NCBI GenBank assembly: GCA_017744915.1 | Contig: JAGIAH010000001.1 | Coordinates: 1-64,000, forward strand | DNA: 64,000 bases | DNA from: Agrobacterium tumefaciens | Lineage (GTDB): Bacteria; Pseudomonadota; Alphaproteobacteria; Rhizobiales; Rhizobiaceae | Reading direction: 5' to 3' | Part shown: one piece after another, positions 46,441 through 54,833 of the stretch | Layout of the letters: every line of letters starts with the position of its first letter | Numbering within the stretch: position 1 is the first letter of the stretch | Translations under genes and position numbers: made by a program | The notes under the pieces: model-generated | The model's database searches: none | Told to the model about the DNA's origin: nothing | What the model saw: only the letters and a program-made list of their open reading frames with translations

Positions 46441-46668
46441 AAACGTACATATTTCGGTCCCTTTGAAATAGAAAATAAAGGTTAATTACCCCTTTCCAAA
46501 CCGTGGCGCCGGGGCATATTTTCCTGCGACCAACCGGCGCGATATCAAATCAAGCAATTGTTTTATTTTATTAATTCCATTTTTCGAGACGGAATATTTA
46601 CCGGCGCGCCGAAAGAAAGCGGTCCAACCGATCGCGAGCCCGAGGACAACGCCCGAAAACCTTCCTCC

Positions 46669-46750
46669 GTCATGCTCGAGCCTGTCCAGAGCATCTGCAA
46701 CGTATTGATTTTACGATACATGATTGGCTCCCCGGGACAGGCCGAGGACG
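46669..46750. repeat. Palindromic intergenic repeat, family A copy 2
   Basis: This 82-bp relative of 26672-26756 has GTCATGCTCGAGCCTGTCC at the left and GGGACAGGCC at the right, with the shared inner GCATCTGCAAC. It lies in the 514-base gap between the ftsK start and the peptide-binding protein gene, both of which read away from it. No gene was found in the gap. Confidence 0.65.
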
Positions 46751-46954
46751 GTGCCGCGTGCCGGGGATGGCTGTCGGCAATCTGCGAGGTGATTGTGCGT
46801 AAAGCATACTGTTTCTCCAAACAGCCCGGCAACGTAAAAACATTGCTGTAAAGCCAGTGATTTAACGTGGACACTGCCGAGGTTGCAGTCTTAAGATCGG
46901 GCAGGCCGCGGCCCCGCGGAAAGGCCCGCCCACCCTCGTTTCCGGAGTGAATTC

Positions 46955-48565
46955 ATGTCGCCTGTCCACTTGTCCCGCCGTTCGCTTCTCAAGACCACGC
47001 TCGCTCTTGCCGCAACCACGGGACTGGCGGGCATCGCGGCCGCCCAGCAGGCGGCACCGGGCGGACGGTTGATCGTCGCAGCCGATTCGGAACCGAAGAA
47101 CCTCAATCCGGCCATCGTCGCCTCCAACGGCGTGTTTTACATCGCGAGCAAGATCATCGAGCCGCTGGCGGAAGCCTCCTTCAATGGCAAGGACGGGCTG
47201 GAGCCACGGCTTGCCACCGAATGGCAGGGATCGGATGACGGCTTGAGCGCCACGTTCAAACTGCGCGAAGGCGTGACCTGGCATGACGGCAAGCCATTCA
47301 CTTCGGCGGATGTGGCCTTTTCGGCGCTTTCCGTCTGGAAACCGCTGCAAAATCTCGGCCGGCTGGTCTTCGCCAATCTCGAAAAGGTGGAAACGCCTGA
47401 TGACCACACGGCCATCTTCCGCTTTTCCAAGCCCACGCCGTTCCAGCTCATCCGCAATGCGCTGCCGGTCGTCACCAGCGTCGTGCCGAAACATCTTTAT
47501 GAAGGCACCGATATCGCCACCAATCCGGCCAATACCAAACCGGTCGGCACCGGGCCTTTCGTCTTTGCCGAATATAAGCCCGGTGAATATTACCGCCTGA
47601 CCCGCAATGCGAATTACTGGAAGAAGGATGAGCCGCAGCTCGAAGAGATCATCTATCGTGTATTGCCGGACCGGGCGGGCGCGGCCTCCGCGCTCGAAGC
47701 GGAGGAAATCCAGCTTGCCGCCTTTTCCGCCGTGCCGCTGGCCGATCTCGACCGTATCTCCAAGGTTCCGGGCATCAAGGTGATTGCCGATGGTTACGAG
47801 GCGCTGACCTATCAGCTCGTCGTGGAAATCAACCATCGCCGCAAGGAACTGGCCGATCTCAAGGTGAGAAAAGCCATCGCCCACGCTATCGACAAAAAAT
47901 TCGTCATCGACAAGGTTTTCCTCGGTTATGCCACGGCATCCACCGGTCCAGTGCCGAAGAACGCGCCGGAATTCTACACCGACGATGTCGAGACCTATGA
48001 TTTCGACGTGGCCAAGGCCAACGCCCTGCTGGACGAGGCGGGTTATCCGCGCGGCGCGAACGCAACGCGTTTTTCGCTGAAGCTTCTGCCGGCGCCCTAT
48101 TTCAACGAAACCAAGCAGTTCGGTTCCTATCTTCGTCAGGCGCTTCAGCAAATCGGCATCGAAGCCGAGCTGGTCAATAATGACTCAGCCGCGCACCAGA
48201 AGGCCGTCTATACCGATCATGCCTTCGATCTTGCCATCGCGCCGCCGGTCTTCCGCGGCGATCCGGCGATTTCCACCACCATTCTCGTGCGTTCCGGTAT
48301 TCCGGCCGGTGTCGGCTTTTCCAATCAGGGCGGTTACGAAAACAAGGCGCTGGACGACTTGATCGACAAGGCGGCAGTGACGGTGGACACGGCGGCGCGC
48401 ACGGCGCTCTACAGGGATTTCCAGAAACAGGTCGCCGCCGATCTGCCGCTGATCAATGTCGCCGAATGGGGCTTCATCACGGTGGCGCGCGATACGGTCA
48501 AACATGTCGCCAGCAATCCCCGCTGGGCCGTTTCCAACTGGGCGGATACGGCGGTCGACACCTGA
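46955..48565 (+). CDS. Peptide-type ABC transporter substrate-binding protein (family 5)
   Basis: This is a 536-residue periplasmic receptor of the DppA/OppA family. The N-terminus has a Tat-like signal (SRRSLLKTTLALAATT, twin Arg). Family marks are GGRLIVAADSEPKNLNP, WHDGKPFTSADVAFS and the tail ADLPLINVAEWGF. The ligand may be a dipeptide, opine or other small organic compound. It is the first of six rightward genes in one operon; the permease gene starts ten bases later. Confidence 0.9.
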   Translation: MSPVHLSRRSLLKTTLALAATTGLAGIAAAQQAAPGGRLIVAADSEPKNLNPAIVASNGVFYIASKIIEPLAEASFNGKDGLEPRLATEWQGSDDGLSATFKLREGVTWHDGKPFTSADVAFSALSVWKPLQNLGRLVFANLEKVETPDDHTAIFRFSKPTPFQLIRNALPVVTSVVPKHLYEGTDIATNPANTKPVGTGPFVFAEYKPGEYYRLTRNANYWKKDEPQLEEIIYRVLPDRAGAASALEAEEIQLAAFSAVPLADLDRISKVPGIKVIADGYEALTYQLVVEINHRRKELADLKVRKAIAHAIDKKFVIDKVFLGYATASTGPVPKNAPEFYTDDVETYDFDVAKANALLDEAGYPRGANATRFSLKLLPAPYFNETKQFGSYLRQALQQIGIEAELVNNDSAAHQKAVYTDHAFDLAIAPPVFRGDPAISTTILVRSGIPAGVGFSNQGGYENKALDDLIDKAAVTVDTAARTALYRDFQKQVAADLPLINVAEWGFITVARDTVKHVASNPRWAVSNWADTAVDT

Positions 48566-48574
48566 GGACACGTC

Positions 48575-49564
48575 GTGAAACGCGCAGCGACATTGCTGAA
48601 GAGAAGGGCAGTCAGCGCCATTCCGGTGCTGCTGATTGTTCTCATCTTCACCTTCGTACTGCTTGAAAATGCATCTGGAGACGCTGTGGATGCCTATCTC
48701 GTCTCCATCGGCGGCGGCGATGCCGGGCTCAGGGATGTGTTGCGCGAGCAATATGGCCTGAACGGTTCGATGTTTGCCCGTTTCTGGCTCTATGCCAGCT
48801 CGGTGCTGCGGCTCGATCTCGGCTGGTCGCTCGCCTTCGACCGGCCAGTGCTGGGGCTGATCCTCGAGCGGCTGCCGAACACGCTTCTCCTGATGGGCAG
48901 CGCCACGGCGCTCGCCTTCATCCTCGGCACCGCGCTTGGCATCGTCGCCGGTACTCGCCCCGGCGGGCTGACGGACCGTGTGCTCTCCACGCTGTCGCTC
49001 ACGCTTTATGCTACGCCGGGCTTCTGGCTCGGCCTCGTTCTCGCCATCGTCTTTGCCGTACAACTGAAGTGGCTGCCCACCTCCGGCATCGAAACCATAG
49101 CGTCGGGCAAGCAGGGATTTGCAAGGGCGCTGGATGTTGCCCGCCATCTCGTGCTGCCCGTCACCAGTCTCGGGCTGATCTATATGGCGCTTTTCCTGCG
49201 CGTCATGCGCACCGCTATGGCGGCGATCTGGCCGCTGGATTTCGTGCTTTTCGCCAAGGCCAAGGGGCTTTCGAAACGACGGATCGTGCTGCGCCATGTC
49301 GCCCGCAATGCCGCGCTGCCGCTCGTCACCGTGCTCGGCCTGCAGGCCGCAACCATGCTGGGCGGCAGCGTGGTGATTGAAAGTGTCTTTGCCATTCCCG
49401 GCTTCGGCCGGCTGGCGCAGGAGGGCGTCAGCGGCCGCGACACACCGCTTTTGATGGGCATCATCCTGACCAGCGCCGTCTTCGTCATCCTCGTCAATCT
49501 CGCCGTCGACATTCTCTATGCCGTGCTCGATCCGCGCATCGGCAGCGGGGAGCAAGAGGCATGA
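48575..49564 (+). CDS. Peptide-type ABC transporter permease (DppB type)
   Basis: This is a 329-residue membrane permease with six segments. The start is GTG with GAGGA seven bases upstream. The EAA-like loop is FVLFAKAKGLSKRRIVLRHV, which fits DppB/OppB. The tail (VFVILVNLAVDILYAVLDPRI) is the classic DppB ending. Its stop overlaps the ATG of the next permease (ATGA). Confidence 0.9.
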   Translation: MKRAATLLKRRAVSAIPVLLIVLIFTFVLLENASGDAVDAYLVSIGGGDAGLRDVLREQYGLNGSMFARFWLYASSVLRLDLGWSLAFDRPVLGLILERLPNTLLLMGSATALAFILGTALGIVAGTRPGGLTDRVLSTLSLTLYATPGFWLGLVLAIVFAVQLKWLPTSGIETIASGKQGFARALDVARHLVLPVTSLGLIYMALFLRVMRTAMAAIWPLDFVLFAKAKGLSKRRIVLRHVARNAALPLVTVLGLQAATMLGGSVVIESVFAIPGFGRLAQEGVSGRDTPLLMGIILTSAVFVILVNLAVDILYAVLDPRIGSGEQEA

Positions 49565-50391
49565 GTTTCGTTTTCCGGCTCCTGCGCAGTTTCGAAGGTG
49601 CTGCGGGCGTCATCATTCTGGCGCTGCTTGCAGCAACGGCGTTTGCCGCTCCCCTTGTTTTTCCGGGCGACCCGCTCGCCATCGTCGGCGAGCCGCTGAT
49701 TGCACCCTTTACGAATGCGGCCCTGCCGCTCGGCACTGACCGGCTGGGCCGCGACGTGCTGGCAGAACTTGCCCATGGCGCGCAGGCATCCCTGCTCGTC
49801 GGCATGGGTGCTGCCGCCGCCGCGCTGATGATCGGCACCGTCATCGGCACGATTGCCGGATTTGCCGGTGGCCTCGTGGACGAGGCGCTGATGCGCGTCA
49901 CCGACGCCTTCCAGATCGTGCCGAATTTCCTGCTCGCGCTCGCCTTCGTCAGCACCATCGGCCCCTCCATGCCCATCGTCATCCTCGCCATTGCGCTTGG
50001 CGCATGGGCGGATCCGGCGCGGCTGATGCGGGCGCAGGTCTTGAGCATTCGCGAGCGCGACTATGTGCAATCCGCCCGCGCCATCGGCATGCATCCGCTG
50101 GAAATCGCGTTCCGGCAAATATTGCCCAATGCGCTGCCGCCTGTCCTGGCGCTCGCCGCCATCATCGTCGCCGCCGCCATCCTCACTGAAGCCGCTTTGT
50201 CCTTCCTCGGGCTTGGTGATCCGAATATCGTCACCTGGGGTTCGATGATCGCGGAAGGACGCAACGTCCTGCGTTCTGCGGCGTTTTTATCCGTCATTCC
50301 CGGCATCGGCCTGCTGGTCACGGTTCTCGGCGTCTATCTTCTCGGCGAAGGCGTCAATCGGGCGATGGCGACGAGGAGGCAAACGCCATGA
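49561..50391 (+). CDS. Peptide-type ABC transporter permease (DppC type)
   Basis: This is a 276-residue permease with family marks PLGTDRLGRDVLAELAHGAQ near the start, the EAA loop YVQSARAIGMHPLEIAFRQI, and LSFLGLGDPNIVTWGSMI. It is coupled by four-base overlaps to the permease before it and the ATPase after it. Confidence 0.9.
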   Translation: MSFVFRLLRSFEGAAGVIILALLAATAFAAPLVFPGDPLAIVGEPLIAPFTNAALPLGTDRLGRDVLAELAHGAQASLLVGMGAAAAALMIGTVIGTIAGFAGGLVDEALMRVTDAFQIVPNFLLALAFVSTIGPSMPIVILAIALGAWADPARLMRAQVLSIRERDYVQSARAIGMHPLEIAFRQILPNALPPVLALAAIIVAAAILTEAALSFLGLGDPNIVTWGSMIAEGRNVLRSAAFLSVIPGIGLLVTVLGVYLLGEGVNRAMATRRQTP

Positions 50392-51191
50392 GCGGCAATG
50401 CCCTTTGCCGGATCGACGATCTCCACGTTCGCTATGTGGCAAGCGAAGCGCCGGCGCTGCGGGATATTTCACTGACGATCCGGCAGGGGCAGAGACTGGC
50501 GATCATCGGTGAAAGCGGCTCGGGAAAATCCACGCTCGGCAAGGCAATCGCCGGGCTTCTTCCCGGAAGCGCGCAGGTTTCAGGCGATATCTCCTGGAGC
50601 CGCGACAGCGGCCTCTTCGCCGGCAGGCCAATGCCGGGGCGCGATATCGGCACGATCTTTCAGGACACCGGCGCGACGCTGAACCCGGTCCTGACGATCG
50701 GCGAACAGGTGGCGGAAGGTGCCGTACGGCATCTCGGCCTTTCCTGGAGGCCGGCGCGCGATCTTGCCCGCGACCTTCTGGAACGGGTGCGGCTGCCGCA
50801 TCCTTCCCATCTGCTTGCCGTCTATCCGCATCAGCTTTCCGGCGGGCAAAGGCAGCGTGTGGCGATTGCCGCCGCCATTGCCGCCAACCCCACGATCCTG
50901 ATCGCCGACGAGGCGACGAGCGCGCTGGACACGGTGACCCAGGCAGCCATCGCCGCGCTGCTGGATAATCTGGTGCGCGAGGGAAACAGAACGCTGGTCT
51001 TCATTACCCATGATATCGGCCTTGCCTCCAGCCTTGCCGACGAGATCGCGGTTCTGCGCGCTGGACAGCTGGTGGAGCACGGACCGACGCGGAGTGTGCT
51101 TTCCGCGCCCGCCCATGAGTATACGCGCGCGCTGCTTGCCGATTATCTCGATCTCTCCACGCCACCGCTCATCAGCGAGGCCGCGTCATGA
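50388..51191 (+). CDS. Peptide-type ABC transporter ATP-binding protein (DppD type)
   Basis: This is a 267-residue ATPase with Walker A GESGSGKST (about residues 42-50), signature [19 protein letters not shown] and Walker B ILIADEATSALD. The C-terminal extension typical of full DppD (about 325 residues) is short. It overlaps its neighbours by four bases on both sides and pairs with the next ATPase as a heterodimer. Confidence 0.88.
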   Translation: MSGNALCRIDDLHVRYVASEAPALRDISLTIRQGQRLAIIGESGSGKSTLGKAIAGLLPGSAQVSGDISWSRDSGLFAGRPMPGRDIGTIFQDTGATLNPVLTIGEQVAEGAVRHLGLSWRPARDLARDLLERVRLPHPSHLLAVYPHQLSGGQRQRVAIAAAIAANPTILIADEATSALDTVTQAAIAALLDNLVREGNRTLVFITHDIGLASSLADEIAVLRAGQLVEHGPTRSVLSAPAHEYTRALLADYLDLSTPPLISEAAS

Positions 51192-51973
51192 ACGAAGCCC
51201 TTCTGAACGTTGACGGACTGTCGAAGACCTATCGCACCGGCGCAAGAACGGTTTCGGCGCTTTCCGAAATCTCCTTTTCGCTTCAGCCCGGCGAAACGCT
51301 GGGCCTTGCTGGCCCCTCCGGCTGCGGGAAATCGACGCTGGCGCGCGTTCTGATGCGGCTGATCCCAGCCGATGCGGGAACCGTCCATTTCGATGGCCGC
51401 GACTGGCTGGCGCTTGACGGCACTGAGTTGCGCGCGGCACGGCGGCAGATGCAGATGGTGTTTCAGGATACGCATGGCGCGTTCAATCCGCGTGCCAGTG
51501 TCGAGGACGCCATAAGCGAGCCGCTGCGCATTCATCGCATTGTCGAAAGACGCGAATGCGCAGCGGAAATCCGCCGCCTTCTCGACCGCGTCGGCCTGCC
51601 CGCCGCCTATGCCGGCCGTTCGGTCTTCGAGCTTTCCGGCGGCCAGAGGCAACGTGTCGCCATCGCACGCGCCATCGCGCTCAAACCGTCGCTTCTCATT
51701 CTGGATGAAGCCGTATCGGCGCTCGATGTTTCGGTGCGCCGGCAAATCCTCGAACTGCTGGTGGAAATACAGCGGGAAACGGCGGTTTCCTGTATTTTCG
51801 TTTCCCATGATCTCGCGGTCATCCGCGCCGTCTGCCACCGCGTCGCCATCATGGAGGCGGGGCGGATCGTCGAAATCGGCAGGACCGCAAACATCGTTGC
51901 CGCACCACAATCCTCGACCGCCAGAACCCTGATCGAGGCCGCGCCGCGGCTGACCGTCACCACGCAAGGATAA
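51188..51973 (+). CDS. Peptide-type ABC transporter ATP-binding protein (DppF type)
   Basis: This is a 261-residue ATPase with Walker [10 protein letters not shown] (about residues 43-51), signature [19 protein letters not shown] and Walker B LLILDEAVSALDVS. The DppF-type start LLNVDGLSKTYRTG is present. It begins inside the stop of the previous gene and ends three bases before the aminotransferase ATG. Confidence 0.88.
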   Translation: MNEALLNVDGLSKTYRTGARTVSALSEISFSLQPGETLGLAGPSGCGKSTLARVLMRLIPADAGTVHFDGRDWLALDGTELRAARRQMQMVFQDTHGAFNPRASVEDAISEPLRIHRIVERRECAAEIRRLLDRVGLPAAYAGRSVFELSGGQRQRVAIARAIALKPSLLILDEAVSALDVSVRRQILELLVEIQRETAVSCIFVSHDLAVIRAVCHRVAIMEAGRIVEIGRTANIVAAPQSSTARTLIEAAPRLTVTTQG

Positions 51974-51976
51974 GAC

Positions 51977-53095
51977 ATGCCCACCCCGGATTACGCATTG
52001 CTGCTCGACCCGCCCGCTTTTCCCGCAGAGCGCTACGCCGTGCTGGCCGACCAGCTGGCCGCACTGATGGGCACGGAGAACGACGTGCTGCTGATACAGG
52101 CGGAAGCCGTGCTGGCACTTGAGGCGGCGGCCACCAGCCTTGCGCGGCCGGGCCTGAAAGCGCTCAACATCGTCACCAGCCCCTATGGCGCATGGTTCGG
52201 CGGCTGGCTGGAACGGGGCGGCGCGACGGTGCGCAACCTGACCGCCAGCCCGGCAAAACCCATCACGCTTCAGGAAGTCGAGCGAGCACTGGACGAGGGT
52301 CCGGACTTCGATCTTCTCGCCATCGTCCATGCGGAATCGGCAAGCGGTATTCTCAACCCCCTGCCCGCCATTGCAGCGCTCGCCCGGGAAAGGGGTGTCG
52401 TCACCCTCGTCGATGCCGTAGCCTCCATCGGCGGCCATGCCTTCGAGGTCGACCGGCTGAGCGTCGATATCGCCGTCATCGGCCCCCAAAAGGCGCTGGC
52501 CGGCCCGGCCGGAATCTCCGCCATTTCCGTCAGCGAGAGGGCATGGGCGCTTCTTTCGCATGGTCAGGCCCCGGCAAACTCCATGCTCTCGCTCATGGAC
52601 CAGAAGAAGCTCTGGCTCGATGCCGGTCGCGGCGCGCTGCCCGGAACGCCGGCACCGCTGGAATTCTACGCGCTGGAGGCAGCGCTCGACCGGATAGAGG
52701 CGGAAGGTCTCACATCCGCAAACGAACGCCACGAACGGGCGGCGGCCGCCACCCGCAACGCCATCAGGGCGCTTGGCATCCCGACATGGGTGGAGGAGGC
52801 ACATGCTTCAGCGCTGGTTTCCACGGCGATCCTGCCGGATAGGGTCGAAGCTGGGGCGTTTCTCGCCGCTGCCTCCAGGCAGCAGGGCGCGGATATTTCC
52901 GGCGGGGTCGGCCCCGGCGCGGAGCGGCTGATAAGGCTCAATCACACTGGCCGCCGTGCAAACCCGCATGCGGTGAAAGCCAATATCGCCGCCCTCTCGA
53001 GCGCCCTGAAAAGCCTCGGCCATGCCGCAGATACCGATTCCGCGCTGGAAGCCGCCGAAAAAACCTATTCCGACACCGCTGCGAACGGCGCTTGA
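51977..53095 (+). CDS. Class V PLP aminotransferase (alanine/serine-glyoxylate-like)
   Basis: This 372-residue fold-type I PLP enzyme is of the alanine-glyoxylate/serine-glyoxylate/aspartate aminotransferase group. The PLP lysine is in VIGPQKALAGPAGIS, and the cofactor Asp in VTLVDAVASIGG. The N-terminus MPTPDYALLLDPPAF and the active-site loop NIVTSPYGAWFGG fit the family. It is the sixth gene of the Dpp-type operon, three bases after the second ATPase. It probably acts on the imported compound or its glyoxylate/pyruvate product; the substrate is unknown. Confidence 0.82.
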   Translation: MPTPDYALLLDPPAFPAERYAVLADQLAALMGTENDVLLIQAEAVLALEAAATSLARPGLKALNIVTSPYGAWFGGWLERGGATVRNLTASPAKPITLQEVERALDEGPDFDLLAIVHAESASGILNPLPAIAALARERGVVTLVDAVASIGGHAFEVDRLSVDIAVIGPQKALAGPAGISAISVSERAWALLSHGQAPANSMLSLMDQKKLWLDAGRGALPGTPAPLEFYALEAALDRIEAEGLTSANERHERAAAATRNAIRALGIPTWVEEAHASALVSTAILPDRVEAGAFLAAASRQQGADISGGVGPGAERLIRLNHTGRRANPHAVKANIAALSSALKSLGHAADTDSALEAAEKTYSDTAANGA

Positions 53096-53259
53096 CGATG
53101 CCGATAAACGTTCATTGCGCGAAATTCGTCAGCGGTGGAATGTCAGTCACAACATTGTTGTTAAAAATAGTAGACAAATTCCCCGGCCAATCTTGACGAA
53201 ATCATGGCAAGGCGCGAAACTTAACGCACTGTTAACTCGCGTGAAGAAGGGAAACGGCC

Positions 53260-53448
53260 ATGGTAGCAGGGTTCAACATGCTCTCCTTTGACCTCTTTGG
53301 CATCGGCCGAAGAATGCCCGTCATAAACGAGCGGGTGGAGACCGATTTTCAGGACAAGACTCCGCGCAGACCAGATGACGAGTCAAACGATGACGACCGC
53401 GATCAGGAATATGAACTGTTTTTCTGGTCGCTTTATCCGGTGATCTGA
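53260..53448 (+). CDS. Small acidic hypothetical protein
   Basis: This is a 62-residue frame with a good ribosome site (AAGGGAAA eight bases upstream). The peptide has a hydrophobic start (MVAGFNMLSFDLFG), a strongly acidic middle (DDESNDDDRDQEYE) and a hydrophobic end (LFFWSLYPVI). No family is recognised. It stands alone between the aminotransferase operon and the araC gene; expression is uncertain. Confidence 0.45.
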   Translation: MVAGFNMLSFDLFGIGRRMPVINERVETDFQDKTPRRPDDESNDDDRDQEYELFFWSLYPVI

Positions 53449-53542
53449 GTTTCCGGCGCGGGTCGCTGACGGGTCGGACTACGGTTTTTGGCACTGGCGG
53501 TGAGCCTTGCCAGGAACGTCCGGTTCATTCAATGATTGGCGC

Positions 53543-54049
53543 ATGCGCCGGTCCGGAAACGAAAAAAACTCTGCAAACAGAGACCTGAAACTGCTGCGAC
53601 GCCTTCTGCGCGCCAAGGACCATATGGACTCGGCGCCTGATGAGGCGTGGCCTGTTTCACGCCTTGCAAGCGTCAGCGGCGCCTCGCAGGCCCATTTCGC
53701 AAGATCGTTTCGCGATGCCTTCGGCATACCCCCTCACCGTTATCTGCTGACCCGCCGGGTGGAGCGCGCCGTGGCGCTGTTGCGTGACACGGATCTTCCT
53801 ATCATCGACATCGCCTTGCAGACCGGCTGGAACAGCATCGGCACATTTGGCCGCGTTTTCCGTGATGTGACCGGGGAAAATCCGAGTGAATTGCGGCGGC
53901 GAATGCGGATTTCGCCGGGTGATCTTGAACATGTTCCCCATTGCTTCGTCAGCGCCGCCCATCGCCCCCATCTCAAAATGGCAGTTTCGGAGAAGCGCCG
54001 GGAGACGAAAAGCGGTAGGCACGACGAGCAAAAGGGAGATAGCTCATGA
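53543..54049 (+). CDS. AraC-family transcriptional regulator (short)
   Basis: This 168-residue protein is essentially one AraC DNA-binding domain (two helix-turn-helices). The first helix-turn-helix reads VSRLASVSGASQAHFARSFR. The second carries DIALQTGWNSIGTFGRVFRD and the family P-S-E-L-R-R end. No ligand domain is present. The start may also be a TTG at 53507 with GGTGAG upstream; the ATG at 53543 has no clear site. Its stop overlaps the VOC gene ATG (ATGA), so the pair is coupled. Confidence 0.8.
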   Translation: MRRSGNEKNSANRDLKLLRRLLRAKDHMDSAPDEAWPVSRLASVSGASQAHFARSFRDAFGIPPHRYLLTRRVERAVALLRDTDLPIIDIALQTGWNSIGTFGRVFRDVTGENPSELRRRMRISPGDLEHVPHCFVSAAHRPHLKMAVSEKRRETKSGRHDEQKGDSS

Positions 54050-54450
54050 AAAATGGTGTTCAAGTCGTCGGGCTTTATGTTCATGACCAGGACGAAGCGT
54101 TGCAATTCTATGTCGAGAAAGTTGGCTTTCGAGTGCATACGGACGCACGCAATGGCGATTATCGCTGGTTGACCGTCCAGCACCCGGACCAGCCTGACTT
54201 CCAGCTGGGCCTGTTTCGGCCTCAGGCCCCGACCGTTGACGAGGCGACGGCGCAAAACCTGAACGAAGCCGTGGCCAAGGGCGCGATGCCGCCGCTGGTT
54301 CTGGTGGTCGAGGATTGCCAGAAAGCCTTTGACGCCATGCACAGGCGCGGCGTCGAATTCACCCAGGAACCCATCGCCCGCTACGGCTCGGTGGATGCGA
54401 GCTTCCGCGACCCTTCCGGCAATGGCTGGAAGCTCGTTCAGGCCCGTTGA
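54046..54450 (+). CDS. VOC-family protein (glyoxalase/bleomycin-resistance fold)
   Basis: This is a 134-residue vicinal-oxygen-chelate protein of one domain pair. Marks are the start NGVQVVGLYVHDQDEALQFYVEKVGF, the middle WLTVQHPDQPDFQLGL, and the end YGSVDASFRDPSGNGWKLV. The usual metal His/Glu pattern is incomplete, so it may bind rather than transform a ligand. It is coupled to the AraC regulator upstream; such AraC-VOC pairs are common. Confidence 0.85.
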   Translation: MKNGVQVVGLYVHDQDEALQFYVEKVGFRVHTDARNGDYRWLTVQHPDQPDFQLGLFRPQAPTVDEATAQNLNEAVAKGAMPPLVLVVEDCQKAFDAMHRRGVEFTQEPIARYGSVDASFRDPSGNGWKLVQAR

Positions 54451-54716
54451 AGCGCCGATGTGTCACATTCCATCATGGATGCTTTTTCTTGGGGGCAACT
54501 TTGATCTCGCGAAACTGGATAAGGCAGGGCCATCGATGGCTGGGCATTCTGCTAACCGTCACCATTCTGGCGAATTTCGCTTCGATGGCCTTCGGCCCGA
54601 CGCCACCGGTGATCATTTATGCCCCGCTGGCGCCGCTGACTTTGCTTGTTTTCAGCGGGCTGTACATGTTCTTCCTGCCATATCCGGGAAAGCCGCAGGC
54701 CCCTTCGAGAAAGTAA
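54447..54716 (+). CDS. Small two-segment membrane protein
   Basis: This is an 89-residue frame in the longest reading. It starts at a TTG that overlaps the VOC stop. A second TTG at 54501 with GGGGG upstream gives 71 residues (start LISRNWIRQGHRWLGILL). Two hydrophobic segments (WLGILLTVTILANFASMAFG and LAPLTLLVFSGLYMFFLPYP) predict a hairpin in the membrane. Function unknown. It probably belongs to the AraC-VOC transcript. Confidence 0.6.
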   Translation: MKRRCVTFHHGCFFLGATLISRNWIRQGHRWLGILLTVTILANFASMAFGPTPPVIIYAPLAPLTLLVFSGLYMFFLPYPGKPQAPSRK

Positions 54717-54771
54717 GCAGATAAGCGACGGGCTGGCTCCCGCGGTTGCGGAAGACGTTACTCAAAATGTT

Positions 54772-54799
54772 TCAGCCCCGGGGTTGAGCCCGGGGCTGA
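54772..54799. terminator. Bidirectional Rho-independent terminator
   Basis: A perfect eleven-pair stem (TCAGCCCCGGG / CCCGGGGCTGA, six-base loop) lies between the rightward small membrane gene and the leftward dehydratase gene. T-rich runs flank both sides (TTTTTTC on the minus strand). Confidence 0.85.
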
Positions 54800-54833
54800 T
54801 TGAAAAAAGCGATCCGCCGAAACGGCCCTGCCT

